In this document: positions 34,868 to 43,820 of the stretch, one piece after another
Numbering within the stretch: position 1 is the stretch's first letter
How the letters are laid out: every line of letters starts with the position of its first letter
DNA from: Thermosyntropha lipolytica DSM 11003
Lineage (GTDB): Bacteria > Bacillota > Syntrophomonadia > Syntrophomonadales > Syntrophomonadaceae
DNA: 64,000 bases
Direction: 5' to 3'
Assembly: GCF_900129805.1 (NCBI RefSeq)
Contig: NZ_FQWY01000002.1
Span: forward strand, 54,942-118,941
Position numbers and translations under genes: made by a program
The notes under the pieces: model-generated
What the model saw: only the letters and a program-made list of their open reading frames with translations
What the model was told of the DNA's origin: nothing
Database searches by the model: none

Positions 34868-35338
34868 TTATTCCTTTACCTCAGCCAGTTCCTTCTTTTC
34901 ATGTTCGGTCAATATCTTATCCATATCCAGCAGAATAAGAAGCCTATCCCCTAGTTTACCTACCCCTTTAAGATATTCAGCGGTGATACCACCTATAACT
35001 GCCGGAGGAGGTTCAATGCTGCTTACCGGCAGGCGCAGCACTTCACTCACTTCATCTACAATTATCCCTACCGTCTGCCCTTCTACTTCTACTACCACGC
35101 TTCGGGTCTCACTTGTAATTTCCGATGTTCCCATAGCAAACCTCTTTTTCAAATCGATAATGGGTATAATCTTTCCTCGGAGATTTATAATACCTTCCAC
35201 AAAATCAGGGGTCTGAGGTAGTTTAGTCGGAGTAGTCATGGGTATTATTTCCTGCACCTGCGTTATCGGTACCCCGTATTCACAAACTACATCGCCCTGT
35301 TTTAGAGTAAACACTACCAGCTGTATCTCATCAGCCAT
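34868..35338 (-). CDS. cheW: Chemotaxis coupling protein CheW
   Basis: 156-residue SH3-like adaptor linking chemoreceptors to CheA. It shows the family segments VVCEYGVPITQVQEIIP, VEGIINLRGKIIPIIDLKKR and VDEVSEVLRLP. It stands alone here, without cheA or other che genes. A chemoreceptor lies at 47124, but no direct link can be shown. It has its own terminator. Confidence 0.93.
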   Translation of the reverse strand: MADEIQLVVFTLKQGDVVCEYGVPITQVQEIIPMTTPTKLPQTPDFVEGIINLRGKIIPIIDLKKRFAMGTSEITSETRSVVVEVEGQTVGIIVDEVSEVLRLPVSSIEPPPAVIGGITAEYLKGVGKLGDRLLILLDMDKILTEHEKKELAEVKE

Positions 35339-35473
35339 CTTTTAACCCTCCTTCTCCCGCCTTTAAACCGGCTTGCTTTAAAAATTACCCCTTACTTAAT
35401 AATATACATTATATTTCACACTTTAGGCATAAAATCCTTTCTAATAACAAAAAATATTTGCCAATATATCACA

Positions 35474-37021
35474 CTAACCGACATTAAAACCTGGCCCCTT
35501 ATTATATAAACATATATCCAAAGCTCTTTTTAACTGCTCCTGAGTAAAAGGTTTGCTCAAATAATAATCACAGCCTGCCTTAAGACATTTTTCTCCATCT
35601 CCCTCCATGGCATAAGCAGTTAAAGCAATAACCGGTATATCCTTTATCCCTTCCGTCTCCCTTATAATCTTAACCGTCTGATAGCCATCCAGAACCGGCA
35701 TCTGCATATCAAGCAGGATAACATCAGGCCTTTTTTCTTTTAAAACTTCCAGGCATCTTTGACCATTTTCAACATCTATGACTTCATAGCCTAAATTTTT
35801 GAGCATATACCCTATGAGCTTACGATTTACCCCTATATCCTCTACCAGCAAAATCTGTTTGCAGGAAGTCAAAGCATAACCAAAGCCATCAAACCATCCC
35901 TTTTCCATCATATTCTCCTCCATCTGGGCCTCTTGTAAAGGCAAAGAAAAACCAAAAATAGACCCTTTTTCTCCATTAGGCTTATACCATATACGTCCCC
36001 CCATAAGGCTTACCAGTTCTCTGGTAATAGCCAGTCCTAATCCGCTTCCCCCACTTCTCCTTTCCCCATCTCGCAGGCGCACAAAAGGTCTAAAAACTCG
36101 TCCTATATCTTCTTCTTTAATACCTATCCCCGTATCATAAACCGCAAACTGAACTTCTCCTTCGCTTAGCAGATTAACCTCCAGTTTAACATATCCTTCA
36201 TCCGTATACTGTACGGCATTAAGTAGAAGATTGTTAAGTACCTGTCTTAAGCGCACTTCATCCCCCAGGACATCTTCCGGTATTTTTTCATCAATAACTA
36301 AACCTAAAGCCAGTCCTTTTTTTTCTATCTTAGGCTGCAGGGAAAAAAGCGTTTGCTTTATTAAGCGGAAAAGGTTAAATTTTTCCTTTCGTATCTCTAT
36401 CTGTCTCGTTTCAATTTTGGACAAGTCAAGCACATCATTAACCAGCCCTAAAAGCTGCCGGGCACAGCAATGTATGATCTCTATCCCTTCCCTCAGCTTT
36501 AATTTATCCTCCTCGTTTTGCATTATCTCACAAAATCCTAAAATCCCTACCAGTGCATTCCTTACTTCGTGGCTTATGCTGGCCACAAACTCACTTTTAA
36601 TATAGCCTACCTGTTCTGCTTTATCCTTTTCCCGGATAATATCGGTAATATCAGCTCCCCAGAAAACCAGGTACCTTTCACCTTTCTCATCTATAAATTC
36701 TTCCCTGTGCAGTTTAAAATTCTTTATCTGTTTTCCATCTATCTTTAGATTAATTATTTTTTCCTTATTTTCTGCCTTAAAAGCATATATCTCTTTTTTT
36801 AATTCTTCTAAATGCCATAAATCCCTTACTCCCTTACTATCCATTACTATATTATAATCCTCATCAGTTACCAGAAAAAAAGCTTCTAAAGCTTCGATCA
36901 GTTTTATATCCAAATCTTTTTTATCTTTTAAAACATCTGCCGTCCTGCAGTATACAAGATTTGTATCCAAAACCTCACCGCCCCCTGCCTGGCAAAATAA
37001 AGGACAAGTTTTATTAACCAA
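35474..37021 (-). CDS. Hybrid sensor histidine kinase with receiver domain
   Basis: 515 residues, no membrane helices, so cytosolic. Residues 40-130 are a PAS-like sensor (FFLVTDEDYNIVMDS). The phosphoacceptor is H151 in FVASISHEVRNAL. HATPase_c covers about 253-362 with N-box NLLLNAVQYTDEG, DTGIGI and SGGSGLGLAI. A receiver occupies residues 388-505 with phospho-site D438 in DVILLDMQMPVLDG. It has no adjacent response regulator or output gene, so the output may be through the receiver. The N-terminal 25 residues include three cysteines (CPLFC, VYCR); whether translation starts at 37021 or later is uncertain. Confidence 0.9.
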   Translation of the reverse strand: MVNKTCPLFCQAGGGEVLDTNLVYCRTADVLKDKKDLDIKLIEALEAFFLVTDEDYNIVMDSKGVRDLWHLEELKKEIYAFKAENKEKIINLKIDGKQIKNFKLHREEFIDEKGERYLVFWGADITDIIREKDKAEQVGYIKSEFVASISHEVRNALVGILGFCEIMQNEEDKLKLREGIEIIHCCARQLLGLVNDVLDLSKIETRQIEIRKEKFNLFRLIKQTLFSLQPKIEKKGLALGLVIDEKIPEDVLGDEVRLRQVLNNLLLNAVQYTDEGYVKLEVNLLSEGEVQFAVYDTGIGIKEEDIGRVFRPFVRLRDGERRSGGSGLGLAITRELVSLMGGRIWYKPNGEKGSIFGFSLPLQEAQMEENMMEKGWFDGFGYALTSCKQILLVEDIGVNRKLIGYMLKNLGYEVIDVENGQRCLEVLKEKRPDVILLDMQMPVLDGYQTVKIIRETEGIKDIPVIALTAYAMEGDGEKCLKAGCDYYLSKPFTQEQLKRALDICLYNKGPGFNVG

Positions 37022-37292
37022 AGAATCTAAATTTATATAAGTAAATTATAACTGCAATAACCATCTTTTTACTGTCGAAATGATACACAAACAATATTTT
37101 TATTTTATTCATTCCCTAATTTGAAATTCTCCTTAATAATCGAAATAGTTAAAAAATAAAGCCTATAAAAAAACTGAGATTTAACTGGCTACAAACAAGG
37201 AAACAACATAAATGTAAGTAGCATCATCGCCTTTACAAACCTTTCTATAATTGATACCATTTTATTGAAATACTACAAAAGGAGGAAAATTC
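37022..37292. other. AT-rich intergenic region before HEPN/MNT genes
   Basis: About 270 nt between divergent genes. It is strongly AT-rich and must contain promoters for both sides; none could be assigned firmly. No RNA gene was seen. Confidence 0.4.
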
Positions 37293-37685
37293 GTGCCCAA
37301 TAGAGCTCTGGATTGGCTAAAACAGGCACTAAAAAACTTAAACCATGCTGAAGGGTCAAGAAAAAATGGGGACCATGAATGGGCATGTTTTGCGGCTCAT
37401 CAGGCAGGAGAAAAAGCAGTAAAAGCACTGCATCTTTACCGGGGACAGGAAGCATGGGGACATGTTATAGCACGACTTCTAAAAGATTTACCTGAAGACA
37501 TTGAGGTAAGTGATGAACTTATCGAAAAAGCAAAAGTATTAGATAATTTCTATATACCCTCCAGACATCCAGACAGTCATCCGGAGGGAGCACCTTTTGA
37601 ACATTACGGCTCATTACAAAGCGGGGAGGCTATAAAGTATGCTGGTGAGATCATTGCATTCGTCCGTTCTCAAATGGCCACATAA
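37293..37685 (+). CDS. HEPN domain protein (toxin-type partner of MNT)
   Basis: 130 residues. Central motif HEWACFAAHQAGEKAVKALHL is the HEPN helix found in small all-alpha HEPN proteins; the RX4-6H RNase motif is not obvious, and the C-terminus is GEAIKYAGEIIAFVRSQ. The start is a GTG at 37293 after AAAGGAGG. It overlaps the nucleotidyltransferase gene by 47 nt. In known pairs the MNT enzyme AMPylates or neutralises the HEPN protein. Confidence 0.88.
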   Translation: MPNRALDWLKQALKNLNHAEGSRKNGDHEWACFAAHQAGEKAVKALHLYRGQEAWGHVIARLLKDLPEDIEVSDELIEKAKVLDNFYIPSRHPDSHPEGAPFEHYGSLQSGEAIKYAGEIIAFVRSQMAT

Positions 37686-37998
37686 AGAAGCAGTAATTTC
37701 TTCACTTCTCCTATGGGTAGAAAAAATAGTTAAGGAAAACAAAAATATTGTCAAAATAGGATATTTTGGTTCTTATGCCCGTGGCGATTGGGGAGTCGGA
37801 AGTGACCTTGATGTAATAATTATATTAAAAAAATCAGCAACCCCTTGGTCTAAACGCTCAGCTGCATGGAACACAAATCATATACCTGTCCCTGTAGATC
37901 TTCTAATCTATACAGAAGAAGAGTATGAAAAAATGAAAAATTTTTCTCCCAGATTCTATAAAATCATGGCCAAGGAAGTCATATGGATTTATCCTTAA
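37639..37998 (+). CDS. MNT-type nucleotidyltransferase (antitoxin-type partner)
   Basis: 119 residues of the minimal polymerase-beta fold. Active-site motif GYFGSYARGDWGVGSDLDVI (GSxARGx and SDxD) is intact. Start at 37639 has GGGGAGG 9 nt upstream; TTG at 37654 is another option. Forms an HEPN/MNT module, a common toxin-antitoxin or stress system in anaerobes and thermophiles. Confidence 0.9.
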   Translation: MLVRSLHSSVLKWPHKEAVISSLLLWVEKIVKENKNIVKIGYFGSYARGDWGVGSDLDVIIILKKSATPWSKRSAAWNTNHIPVPVDLLIYTEEEYEKMKNFSPRFYKIMAKEVIWIYP

Positions 37999-38136
37999 GG
38001 AAAATCTCATTTTTACGCAAGCAAAAAAATAAGAGATAGATCTAATTTTGTCAAAACATGTCATGGTCTCAAAATATTTCCTCTTTTAGGTTATATTCCC
38101 TGTCGCCCTTTCCCGTCTCTTATATTTCCCAACAAA
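37999..38136. other. Short intergenic region
   Basis: About 140 nt between the MNT stop and the DUF5320-type gene's terminator. No feature recognised. Confidence 0.4.
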
Positions 38137-38163
38137 AAAGATGGCCCGTAAAACCTCATCTTT
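38137..38163 (-). terminator. Terminator after DUF5320-like gene
   Basis: AAAGATG (38137-38143) pairs with CATCTTT (38157-38163), followed on the minus strand by TTTTTGTT. An AT-rich direct repeat (AATAATTATT twice) lies between it and the gene. Confidence 0.7.
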
Positions 38164-38197
38164 AATAATTATTAATAATTATTAAAGGGGGAATTAT

Positions 38198-38440
38198 CTA
38201 TTCTTTTTCTTCCCGCATAAGTTCTTCATTCACCAGTTTTAATTCTTCTTCTAAATATTTCTTATATCCTTTAAGGTCAAATCCAGGGCCCCAGATAAAC
38301 CCCCGGCCCCATCCGGCTCCCCAGGCGCGTCCCCATCCTCTCCTGGTAAAGCCGCGTCTCATTTTTCTTCCACAGGGTCCAAGACCCCTTCCCGTCACAG
38401 GGCTATACCCTAAAGGACCAGTTTCATCCCATCCCGGCAT
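38198..38440 (-). CDS. Small Gly/Arg/Trp-rich DUF5320-like protein
   Basis: 80 residues from the ATG at 38440 (MPGWDETGPLGYSPVTGRGL, then GPCGRKMRRG), behind GGGAGG. The low-complexity glycine-, arginine- and tryptophan-rich centre followed by a charged helical tail (KKYLEEELKLVNEELMREE) is typical of the DUF5320 family. Those proteins commonly sit beside dinitrogenase iron-molybdenum cofactor-type and Mrp proteins in anaerobes. Here it is alone. Function unknown. Its promoter carries two copies of a metal-sensor-like operator. Confidence 0.75.
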   Translation of the reverse strand: MPGWDETGPLGYSPVTGRGLGPCGRKMRRGFTRRGWGRAWGAGWGRGFIWGPGFDLKGYKKYLEEELKLVNEELMREEKE

Positions 38441-38460
38441 AAGATCTGCACCTCCCTTTT

Positions 38461-38508
38461 TGAACATATGTCTATTTTCATTTTAGGGAGTATATGAACA
38501 TATGTCAA
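38461..38508 (-). promoter_or_regulatory. Promoter with twin TGAACATATGTC operators
   Basis: On the minus strand TTGACA (38503-38508), 17 nt, TAAAAT (38480-38485). TGAACATATGTC occurs at 38461-38472 and 38495-38506, so one copy covers the -35/spacer and the other the start region. The core resembles ArsR/SmtB-family operators (TGAACA...TGTTCA). Confidence 0.7.
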
Positions 38509-38514
38509 TATTGT

Positions 38515-39480
38515 TTAATCAATTAACCCTAAAGCCCGATAAACATCTTCATCTACTTTGCCTGTAGGCTCAAGTCCATGCGTTATCTGAAAATACTTTA
38601 CAGCTAGTTCAGTCATGTTGCCAAATCTTCCATCTGCCCTATCAAATACATAACCCAGATCTTTTAATCTCGCCTGGACATAAACCACCTGCTGACCACT
38701 GCTTCCTTTTTGCAAGGGTTGGGGAAGTACCTTTTCCGGATACATTTTCCCATTCCTCACTATCCGCACGGTAGTCCCCCAGGGTATCATAGGATAAAGT
38801 TTTTCCACATCACGATTAAACATCCTTATGCAGCCATGGGAAGCATAAGTTCCTATAGATCCCGGTTTATCCGTCCCATGTATGCCATAAATACCCCAGG
38901 GGACATTCAGTCCCATCCACCTGGTACCAAAACCATTTCCCCAGTTTAACGATTTATGCACTATGCGCCATTCTCCAAGCGGGGAAGGAGTAGAACTTTT
39001 TCCTACCGCTACGGGATAGCTTACCACCTCTTTTCCATTCTCATACACAGTCAATCTGCGCGTTGCTGTATCAATAACAATAATCACTCTCCCTTTAAGC
39101 TGTTCCTTTCTTTCCGTAAGGCAGTCTTCTCCTCTTTCCTCCTCCGTCAGTTTCAACCACAACTGACGATTAACTACCCCATTATCTTCCATGCCGTGGG
39201 CCAGCTGAAAAAGCCTTACTATTCTCTCGGTTTCTTCATCATATATGCCATCAGGCACTATATCATAACCTAGTTCTTTTAAGCGAGCCTGAAGCAGCCA
39301 AACTGTTTCTCCTTTAATACGCGGCTCGCTAAGATAAAGAACGGGAAAATCAGTGCGGTTTATGATTATACTATTCCTTTCCTGTTCAGGATAGGAAAAG
39401 TTATGAGCTGCTTCCGCCTTTGCCGGCAGGACAGCCAAAACCCAGCATAACAAACTAACCATAAATATATTTTTAGCCAT
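38515..39480 (-). CDS. Exported L,D-transpeptidase with two peptidoglycan-binding domains
   Basis: 321 residues: signal peptide (1-24), peptidoglycan-binding domain (about 50-110; LLQARLKELGYDIVPDGIYD), YkuD catalytic domain (130-245) and a second binding domain (250-318; YVQARLKDLGYVFDRADGRF). The YkuD signature is complete: YGIHGTDKPGSIGTYASHGC then IRMFNRDVEKLYP, with the nucleophile cysteine. It makes 3-3 crosslinks or anchors proteins to the wall and is often found in spore formers. Single gene. Confidence 0.94.
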   Translation of the reverse strand: MAKNIFMVSLLCWVLAVLPAKAEAAHNFSYPEQERNSIIINRTDFPVLYLSEPRIKGETVWLLQARLKELGYDIVPDGIYDEETERIVRLFQLAHGMEDNGVVNRQLWLKLTEEERGEDCLTERKEQLKGRVIIVIDTATRRLTVYENGKEVVSYPVAVGKSSTPSPLGEWRIVHKSLNWGNGFGTRWMGLNVPWGIYGIHGTDKPGSIGTYASHGCIRMFNRDVEKLYPMIPWGTTVRIVRNGKMYPEKVLPQPLQKGSSGQQVVYVQARLKDLGYVFDRADGRFGNMTELAVKYFQITHGLEPTGKVDEDVYRALGLID

Positions 39481-39551
39481 AAAATCCCCCTTATTTCTGG
39501 CAGCTGTTTTCGCTATATTTTATCCTCTTTAAACCACCCTTATAATAGAAA

Positions 39552-39571
39552 AACCTGGCATAAACCAGGTT
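39552..39571 (-). terminator. Intrinsic terminator of serine dehydratase operon
   Basis: AACCTGG (39552-39558) pairs with CCAGGTT (39565-39571); minus-strand tail TTTTTCTATT. Confidence 0.85.
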
Positions 39572-39597
39572 CTTTACTCTATATTGAAAATTTAAAT

Positions 39598-40485
39598 TTA
39601 TAAATTATTATCCTGTTCCAAAAGACGCCTGGCAAAAGCTAAAGCCGTGGGAGTTGCTGCACATCCTCCACGCGCCGTTTCTCTTAAATCAGGCGACATT
39701 TGTCTTCCCACCCGGTACATAGCTTCCACTACTTCATCAAAAGGAATAAAGCTTTTTATCCCAGCCAGGGCCATATCAGCAGCGGTAAGAGCCATAGCAG
39801 CTGCCAGTGCATTCCTTTTGGAACAAGGCACTTCCACCAGCCCGGCTACCGGATCACATACCAGTCCTAAAAGCCCCTTTAAGGCCATGGAAGCCGCTTC
39901 AAAGCACATTTCATCACTTCCCCCACTCATAAAAACAGCCGCCGCCGCTGCCATAGCTGCCGCCGCACCTACTTCGGCCTGACATCCGCCTTCAGCTCCC
40001 GAAAGGGTGGCATTAACAGCTATAATCTTACCTACTGCTGCCGCCACCAGCAAACCATTTATAGCATCGGCCACCTCAAGCCCTTTTTCTTCCTTTATGG
40101 AAATAATAACTCCCGGCACAATTCCACTGGATCCGGCTGTAGGTGCAGCCACTATCTTCCCCATCGCCGCATTAACTTCACTTACCGCCAGAGCATAACT
40201 AGCTGCCTTGAGAACTCTGCTGCCACTTAAAGTATCATTTTGCGCATATGTTTTTAATTTATACGCATTTCCTCCTATTAATCCCCCTACCGATTTTATA
40301 TCCGGGGCTAAACCCTTCATTATCGACTCTTCCATCACCTTGAAGTTGTTTTCTAAAAGGCTCCATATCTCTTCTCTGCTTCTCCCTGTTTCACAAGCTT
40401 CGGAACGCAAAACAACTTCCGGCAAACTCAAATTATGTTCCCGGCATAAATTTAAAATTTCTAAAGCATGATTGAAATGACACAT
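39598..40485 (-). CDS. sdaAA: L-serine dehydratase, iron-sulfur type, alpha subunit
   Basis: Deaminates L-serine to pyruvate and ammonia with an oxygen-sensitive [4Fe-4S] cluster. 295 residues. Typical segments: PTAGSSGIVPGVI, SGAEGGCQAEVGAAAAMAAA, and GLLGLVCDPVAGLVEVPCSK with cluster cysteines, plus ETARGGCAATPTA near the end. Preceded by the beta subunit gene with an 18-nt gap. The two-subunit form is typical of Firmicutes. Confidence 0.95.
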   Translation of the reverse strand: MCHFNHALEILNLCREHNLSLPEVVLRSEACETGRSREEIWSLLENNFKVMEESIMKGLAPDIKSVGGLIGGNAYKLKTYAQNDTLSGSRVLKAASYALAVSEVNAAMGKIVAAPTAGSSGIVPGVIISIKEEKGLEVADAINGLLVAAAVGKIIAVNATLSGAEGGCQAEVGAAAAMAAAAAVFMSGGSDEMCFEAASMALKGLLGLVCDPVAGLVEVPCSKRNALAAAMALTAADMALAGIKSFIPFDEVVEAMYRVGRQMSPDLRETARGGCAATPTALAFARRLLEQDNNL

Positions 40486-40502
40486 ATTTCTTAGCCCTCC
40501 AT

Positions 40503-41213
40503 TTATATGCCATTAGCATCAATAAACATAATCTGTTTTATAGTAGGAATAGCCTGTATCTCTTCCAAAATCTCCGGAGTAACTTTATTATCGGTTTCTA
40601 TTACCATGGAAGCCAGGCTTCCCCGGGATTGCCGAAAAACCTTCAAAAAAGCAATATTTATATCATATCTGGCCAGTATAGAGGAGACTTTAGCTACCGT
40701 TCCCGGCTTGTCTAAATGCTTGTTTATGATAGTAGGATATTCCGCCGTAAACTCCATTTCCATACCATCTATGTTAGTTATCAAAATCTTGCCTCCACCT
40801 ACGGAAGAACCGATGAGTTCATGTTTCTCCCCTCTATCATCCCGCATCACAATTTTTACCGTATTGGGGTGGACATCACCTAAATCAACCTGATGAAAAG
40901 AAAATCTTATTCCCTGCTCTGCTGCTATTTTATAAGAATCCCGTATCCTCTCATCACAAGGACTCATACCTAAAATACCGCCTAAAAGAGCCTTAGCCGT
41001 TCCATGTCCTTTATAAGTCTGGGCAAATGAACCATGCAGATAAAAATCTACCTCGACAATCTTTCCCTTACACACCCTGCGGGCTACACTACCTATTTTG
41101 GCTGCTCCAGCCGTATGCGAGCTCGAAGGACCTACCATGACCGGCCCTATTATGTCGAATATGCTGACTGACGTAACTATCACTCCCTGATATAAATTTC
41201 CTCCCCCACCCAT
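40503..41213 (-). CDS. sdaAB: L-serine dehydratase, iron-sulfur type, beta subunit
   Basis: 236 residues at most. The core begins SIFDIIGPVMVGPSSSHTAG, and the C-terminal 75 residues form an ACT domain (PTIINKHLDKPGTVAKVSSI). The start is uncertain: the frame opens at 41213, but the family usually begins close to the SIFDIIG segment about 17 residues later. Forms the active enzyme with the alpha subunit downstream. Confidence 0.93.
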   Translation of the reverse strand: MGGGGNLYQGVIVTSVSIFDIIGPVMVGPSSSHTAGAAKIGSVARRVCKGKIVEVDFYLHGSFAQTYKGHGTAKALLGGILGMSPCDERIRDSYKIAAEQGIRFSFHQVDLGDVHPNTVKIVMRDDRGEKHELIGSSVGGGKILITNIDGMEMEFTAEYPTIINKHLDKPGTVAKVSSILARYDINIAFLKVFRQSRGSLASMVIETDNKVTPEILEEIQAIPTIKQIMFIDANGI

Positions 41214-41307
41214 TTTTAAAAAAGCAGAGCATCAGGCTCCGCCGTATTAAATATTCCTTATTTAAGATTATAACACAAGCTTTATTTTCCCAATAAATAA
41301 TAAATAA

Positions 41308-42159
41308 TTAGCCATTTTCATAAAAATTATTTCTTTCTTCAACTACCATCAGCCTCCTGTTTTTTATCCCCCGCAGGGCAAGGGAGATAAAGAAACCAGC
41401 TACAGCCAGAAGCACCATGGTAGCTCCTGAAGCCAGGTCAAGATAAAAAGAAAGCCAGAGCCCCCCTACGGTAAAAATACTTCCTAGCAGGACGGAAATC
41501 AGCATCATACGGGAAATACTCGATGTATACTGGGCAGCAATAGTAGGGGGAATGGTAAGCAGTGCTATCACCAGAATTACCCCTACCGCCCTTATCATTA
41601 CCACTACGGTCATGGCTATCAAAAAAAGAAGCAAAAGATAAATCTTCTCAGTATTAACACCTACTGTACGGGCAAATTCTTCATCAAAAGCTACCGCTCT
41701 GAATTCTTCAAAAAAACAATATACAACTAGCAGTATTATTATATCCAAAACCCCTGTAAATATCAGATCCTCCCGGGGTACAGTCAATATATTGCCAAAA
41801 AGATAACTCATCAGGTCAGCTGTATAGCCTGCAGACATCTGTATCAGAATAATGCCCAGAGCCATACTGGCTGCCCACATTATACCTATTATGGTATCTT
41901 CTTTTTGCCCTGCTCTATAATTTATAAACCCTATTCCCCAGGCAGATAAAGCAGTAAAAGCAAAAGCACCCCAAATCGGATTTATCCCCAAAAAATACCC
42001 TAAACCAATACCTCCATAAGCAATATGAGCCATACTTCCGCTTATAAAAACTATACGCTTGACTACCACATAAGTCCCCACAACCCCACAGGCTATGCTT
42101 ACCAGAACCCCCGCCAGCATCGCCTGACGGGCAAAATCATACTGTAAAAAATCCATCAT
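41308..42159 (-). CDS. znuB: Metal ABC transporter permease (ZnuB type)
   Basis: 283 residues with eight or nine hydrophobic helices. The ABC-3 family segments FISGSMAHIAYGGIGLGYFL and FDEEFARTVGVNTEKIYLLL are clear. The start overlaps the ATPase stop by 4 nt. Part of a Zn2+ or Mn2+ importer with the two upstream genes. Confidence 0.9.
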   Translation of the reverse strand: MMDFLQYDFARQAMLAGVLVSIACGVVGTYVVVKRIVFISGSMAHIAYGGIGLGYFLGINPIWGAFAFTALSAWGIGFINYRAGQKEDTIIGIMWAASMALGIILIQMSAGYTADLMSYLFGNILTVPREDLIFTGVLDIIILLVVYCFFEEFRAVAFDEEFARTVGVNTEKIYLLLLFLIAMTVVVMIRAVGVILVIALLTIPPTIAAQYTSSISRMMLISVLLGSIFTVGGLWLSFYLDLASGATMVLLAVAGFFISLALRGIKNRRLMVVEERNNFYENG

Positions 42160-42935
42160 CTTTCACCTACCACCCCCTCATGGGGCATAAGTACCCGGTG
42201 GGGTATGCCATGGGCAATCAAATCTACCGGACAAGGATACACTTTTTCCATAAGTTCGTAAGTTAGTATTTTGTCCTCATTGTAGTATAAAGTCCGGTTC
42301 ATACAGGCTAAAGTCTTTACATACCGGGAAACGGCCGTTATGTCATGAGAAACCAAAATAATAGTCATCTCCCGGTTCAATTCACATAAAAGCTCATAAA
42401 AATCGGCAACAAAACCTTTATCCGCACTAGCTGTCGGTTCATCCAGGAGAAGGATTTTCGGTTCTACGGCCAAAGCCCTGGCTACTAAAACCCGCTGTCT
42501 TTCACCTCCGGAAAGTTCTCCGATCTGCCTTTTCCTAAAACTATACATTTCCACCTGTTTAAGCTTATCATGGGCAATTCTATAATCAGCAGCCGAAAAA
42601 CGCCGTCCTTTTTTATGCTTTAAACGTCCGGATAAAACTACTTCTTCTACCGTAATAGGAAATTCATAGTCAAAATAGGCATATTGAGGGACATAGCCAA
42701 TATACCCCGGCCTGATTCTATCCTCTCCCATAACTCTGATCTCGCCTCTATAAGGCTTTATAAGTCCGGCTATTACCTTAAGCAGGGTAGTCTTGCCGCC
42801 TCCATTGGGTCCAATTATACCTAAAAAATCCTTTTCCTTTATCTTAAGATTCACATCTTCTAAAATACTGCGTCCATTTATTTTCACCCATAAATTTTTT
42901 ATTTCCACGGCTGTCGTTTCTTTTTCCATCCTCAT
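42156..42935 (-). CDS. znuC: Metal ABC transporter ATP-binding protein (ZnuC type)
   Basis: 259 residues. Walker A GPNGGGKTTLLKVIAGL, signature LSGGERQRVLVARAL, Walker B ILLLDEPTAS and the switch histidine SHDITAVSRYV. The C-terminal 40 residues, including VDLIAHGIPHRVLMPHEG with three histidines, extend past the core. The coupled permease follows and the binding lipoprotein precedes it. Confidence 0.92.
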   Translation of the reverse strand: MRMEKETTAVEIKNLWVKINGRSILEDVNLKIKEKDFLGIIGPNGGGKTTLLKVIAGLIKPYRGEIRVMGEDRIRPGYIGYVPQYAYFDYEFPITVEEVVLSGRLKHKKGRRFSAADYRIAHDKLKQVEMYSFRKRQIGELSGGERQRVLVARALAVEPKILLLDEPTASADKGFVADFYELLCELNREMTIILVSHDITAVSRYVKTLACMNRTLYYNEDKILTYELMEKVYPCPVDLIAHGIPHRVLMPHEGVVGER

Positions 42936-42941
42936 CCCTCA

Positions 42942-43814
42942 TCATTTGTTTTTTTCCGCTCTCCTCATAGCATCAGCTATGAGGGAAACAGTTTCATAAA
43001 GCTCACGGTAATCCTCAGGCAAGGGATCGATTATCTTAACTTCTCCTCCCAGTTCTTTTGCTATCACCTGGGCACTTTTTATACTGTGTTGAGGGCTGGC
43101 AAAAACTATCTTTATGCCATTCTTTTTCGCCACATCAATAATATGGGCTACATGTTTAGGTCCTGGTTCCTTACCGTGCTCTTCAATAGCCAGCTCGGTA
43201 AGCCCATAGTCTCTGGCCAGATAGGTCCAGGCCGGATGATAAGTTAAAAACATCCTGGTTTTAATACCGGTAAAAAGCTCTGCTATATCCTCATCCATTT
43301 TTTCCAGTTCATCCTGCAAGGCAGCATAATTTTCTTCATAATAACCCTTATTTTCATCATCAATACTGCTTAAAGCTTCATAAATATGGCGGGACTGTAT
43401 AGCTACCAGGCGGGGTGAAAGCCAGATATGAGGGTTGTCATCAATTATCTCTATACCCTGGGAGGTATCAACAACCAGCAGATCTTTATTTATCCCTTTT
43501 ATCCTTTCTATCCATACTCTTTCCAGAGGCAGATGCCCAACTACAAAGTAAACATCAGCCTGGCTTAATTCTTTAAGCCTTCCCGGTGGAATTTCATAGT
43601 CTTCCGGACTAGCCCCTTTCGGTACCAGCACATTAACCTCTACCAGTTCGCCTCCTATCTTTCTTACCAGGTCAGCCTGCGGCAAAACGGTTACCCAAAC
43701 TTTTAGGACTCCCTCTTCTCTTACCTTACTCTCTTCTTTTTTAAAACAACCCGTAATTAAGACAGTCAGAATCAGAAGAACAGAAATACTAAGCCCAAGT
43801 CTTGTTCTTTTCAT
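42942..43814 (-). CDS. znuA: Metal-binding lipoprotein of ABC importer (ZnuA type)
   Basis: 290 residues. Lipobox LITGC at residues 19-23 after a hydrophobic signal (processed by Lgt, gene at 21414). Cluster A-I fold with metal ligand regions VVGHLPLERVW, NPHIWLSPR, LTYHPAWTYLARDYGL and EHGKEPGPKHV. The long histidine-rich loop of many zinc-specific ZnuA proteins is missing. Zinc is favoured by the Zur-like gene next door, but manganese cannot be excluded. Confidence 0.9.
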   Translation of the reverse strand: MKRTRLGLSISVLLILTVLITGCFKKEESKVREEGVLKVWVTVLPQADLVRKIGGELVEVNVLVPKGASPEDYEIPPGRLKELSQADVYFVVGHLPLERVWIERIKGINKDLLVVDTSQGIEIIDDNPHIWLSPRLVAIQSRHIYEALSSIDDENKGYYEENYAALQDELEKMDEDIAELFTGIKTRMFLTYHPAWTYLARDYGLTELAIEEHGKEPGPKHVAHIIDVAKKNGIKIVFASPQHSIKSAQVIAKELGGEVKIIDPLPEDYRELYETVSLIADAMRRAEKNK

Positions 43815-43820
43815 TATATC

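Noticed and set aside
38164..38185. Short AT direct repeats as a CRISPR or attachment site
   Set aside because: Only two copies of a 10-nt AT-rich unit with no spacers; low complexity.
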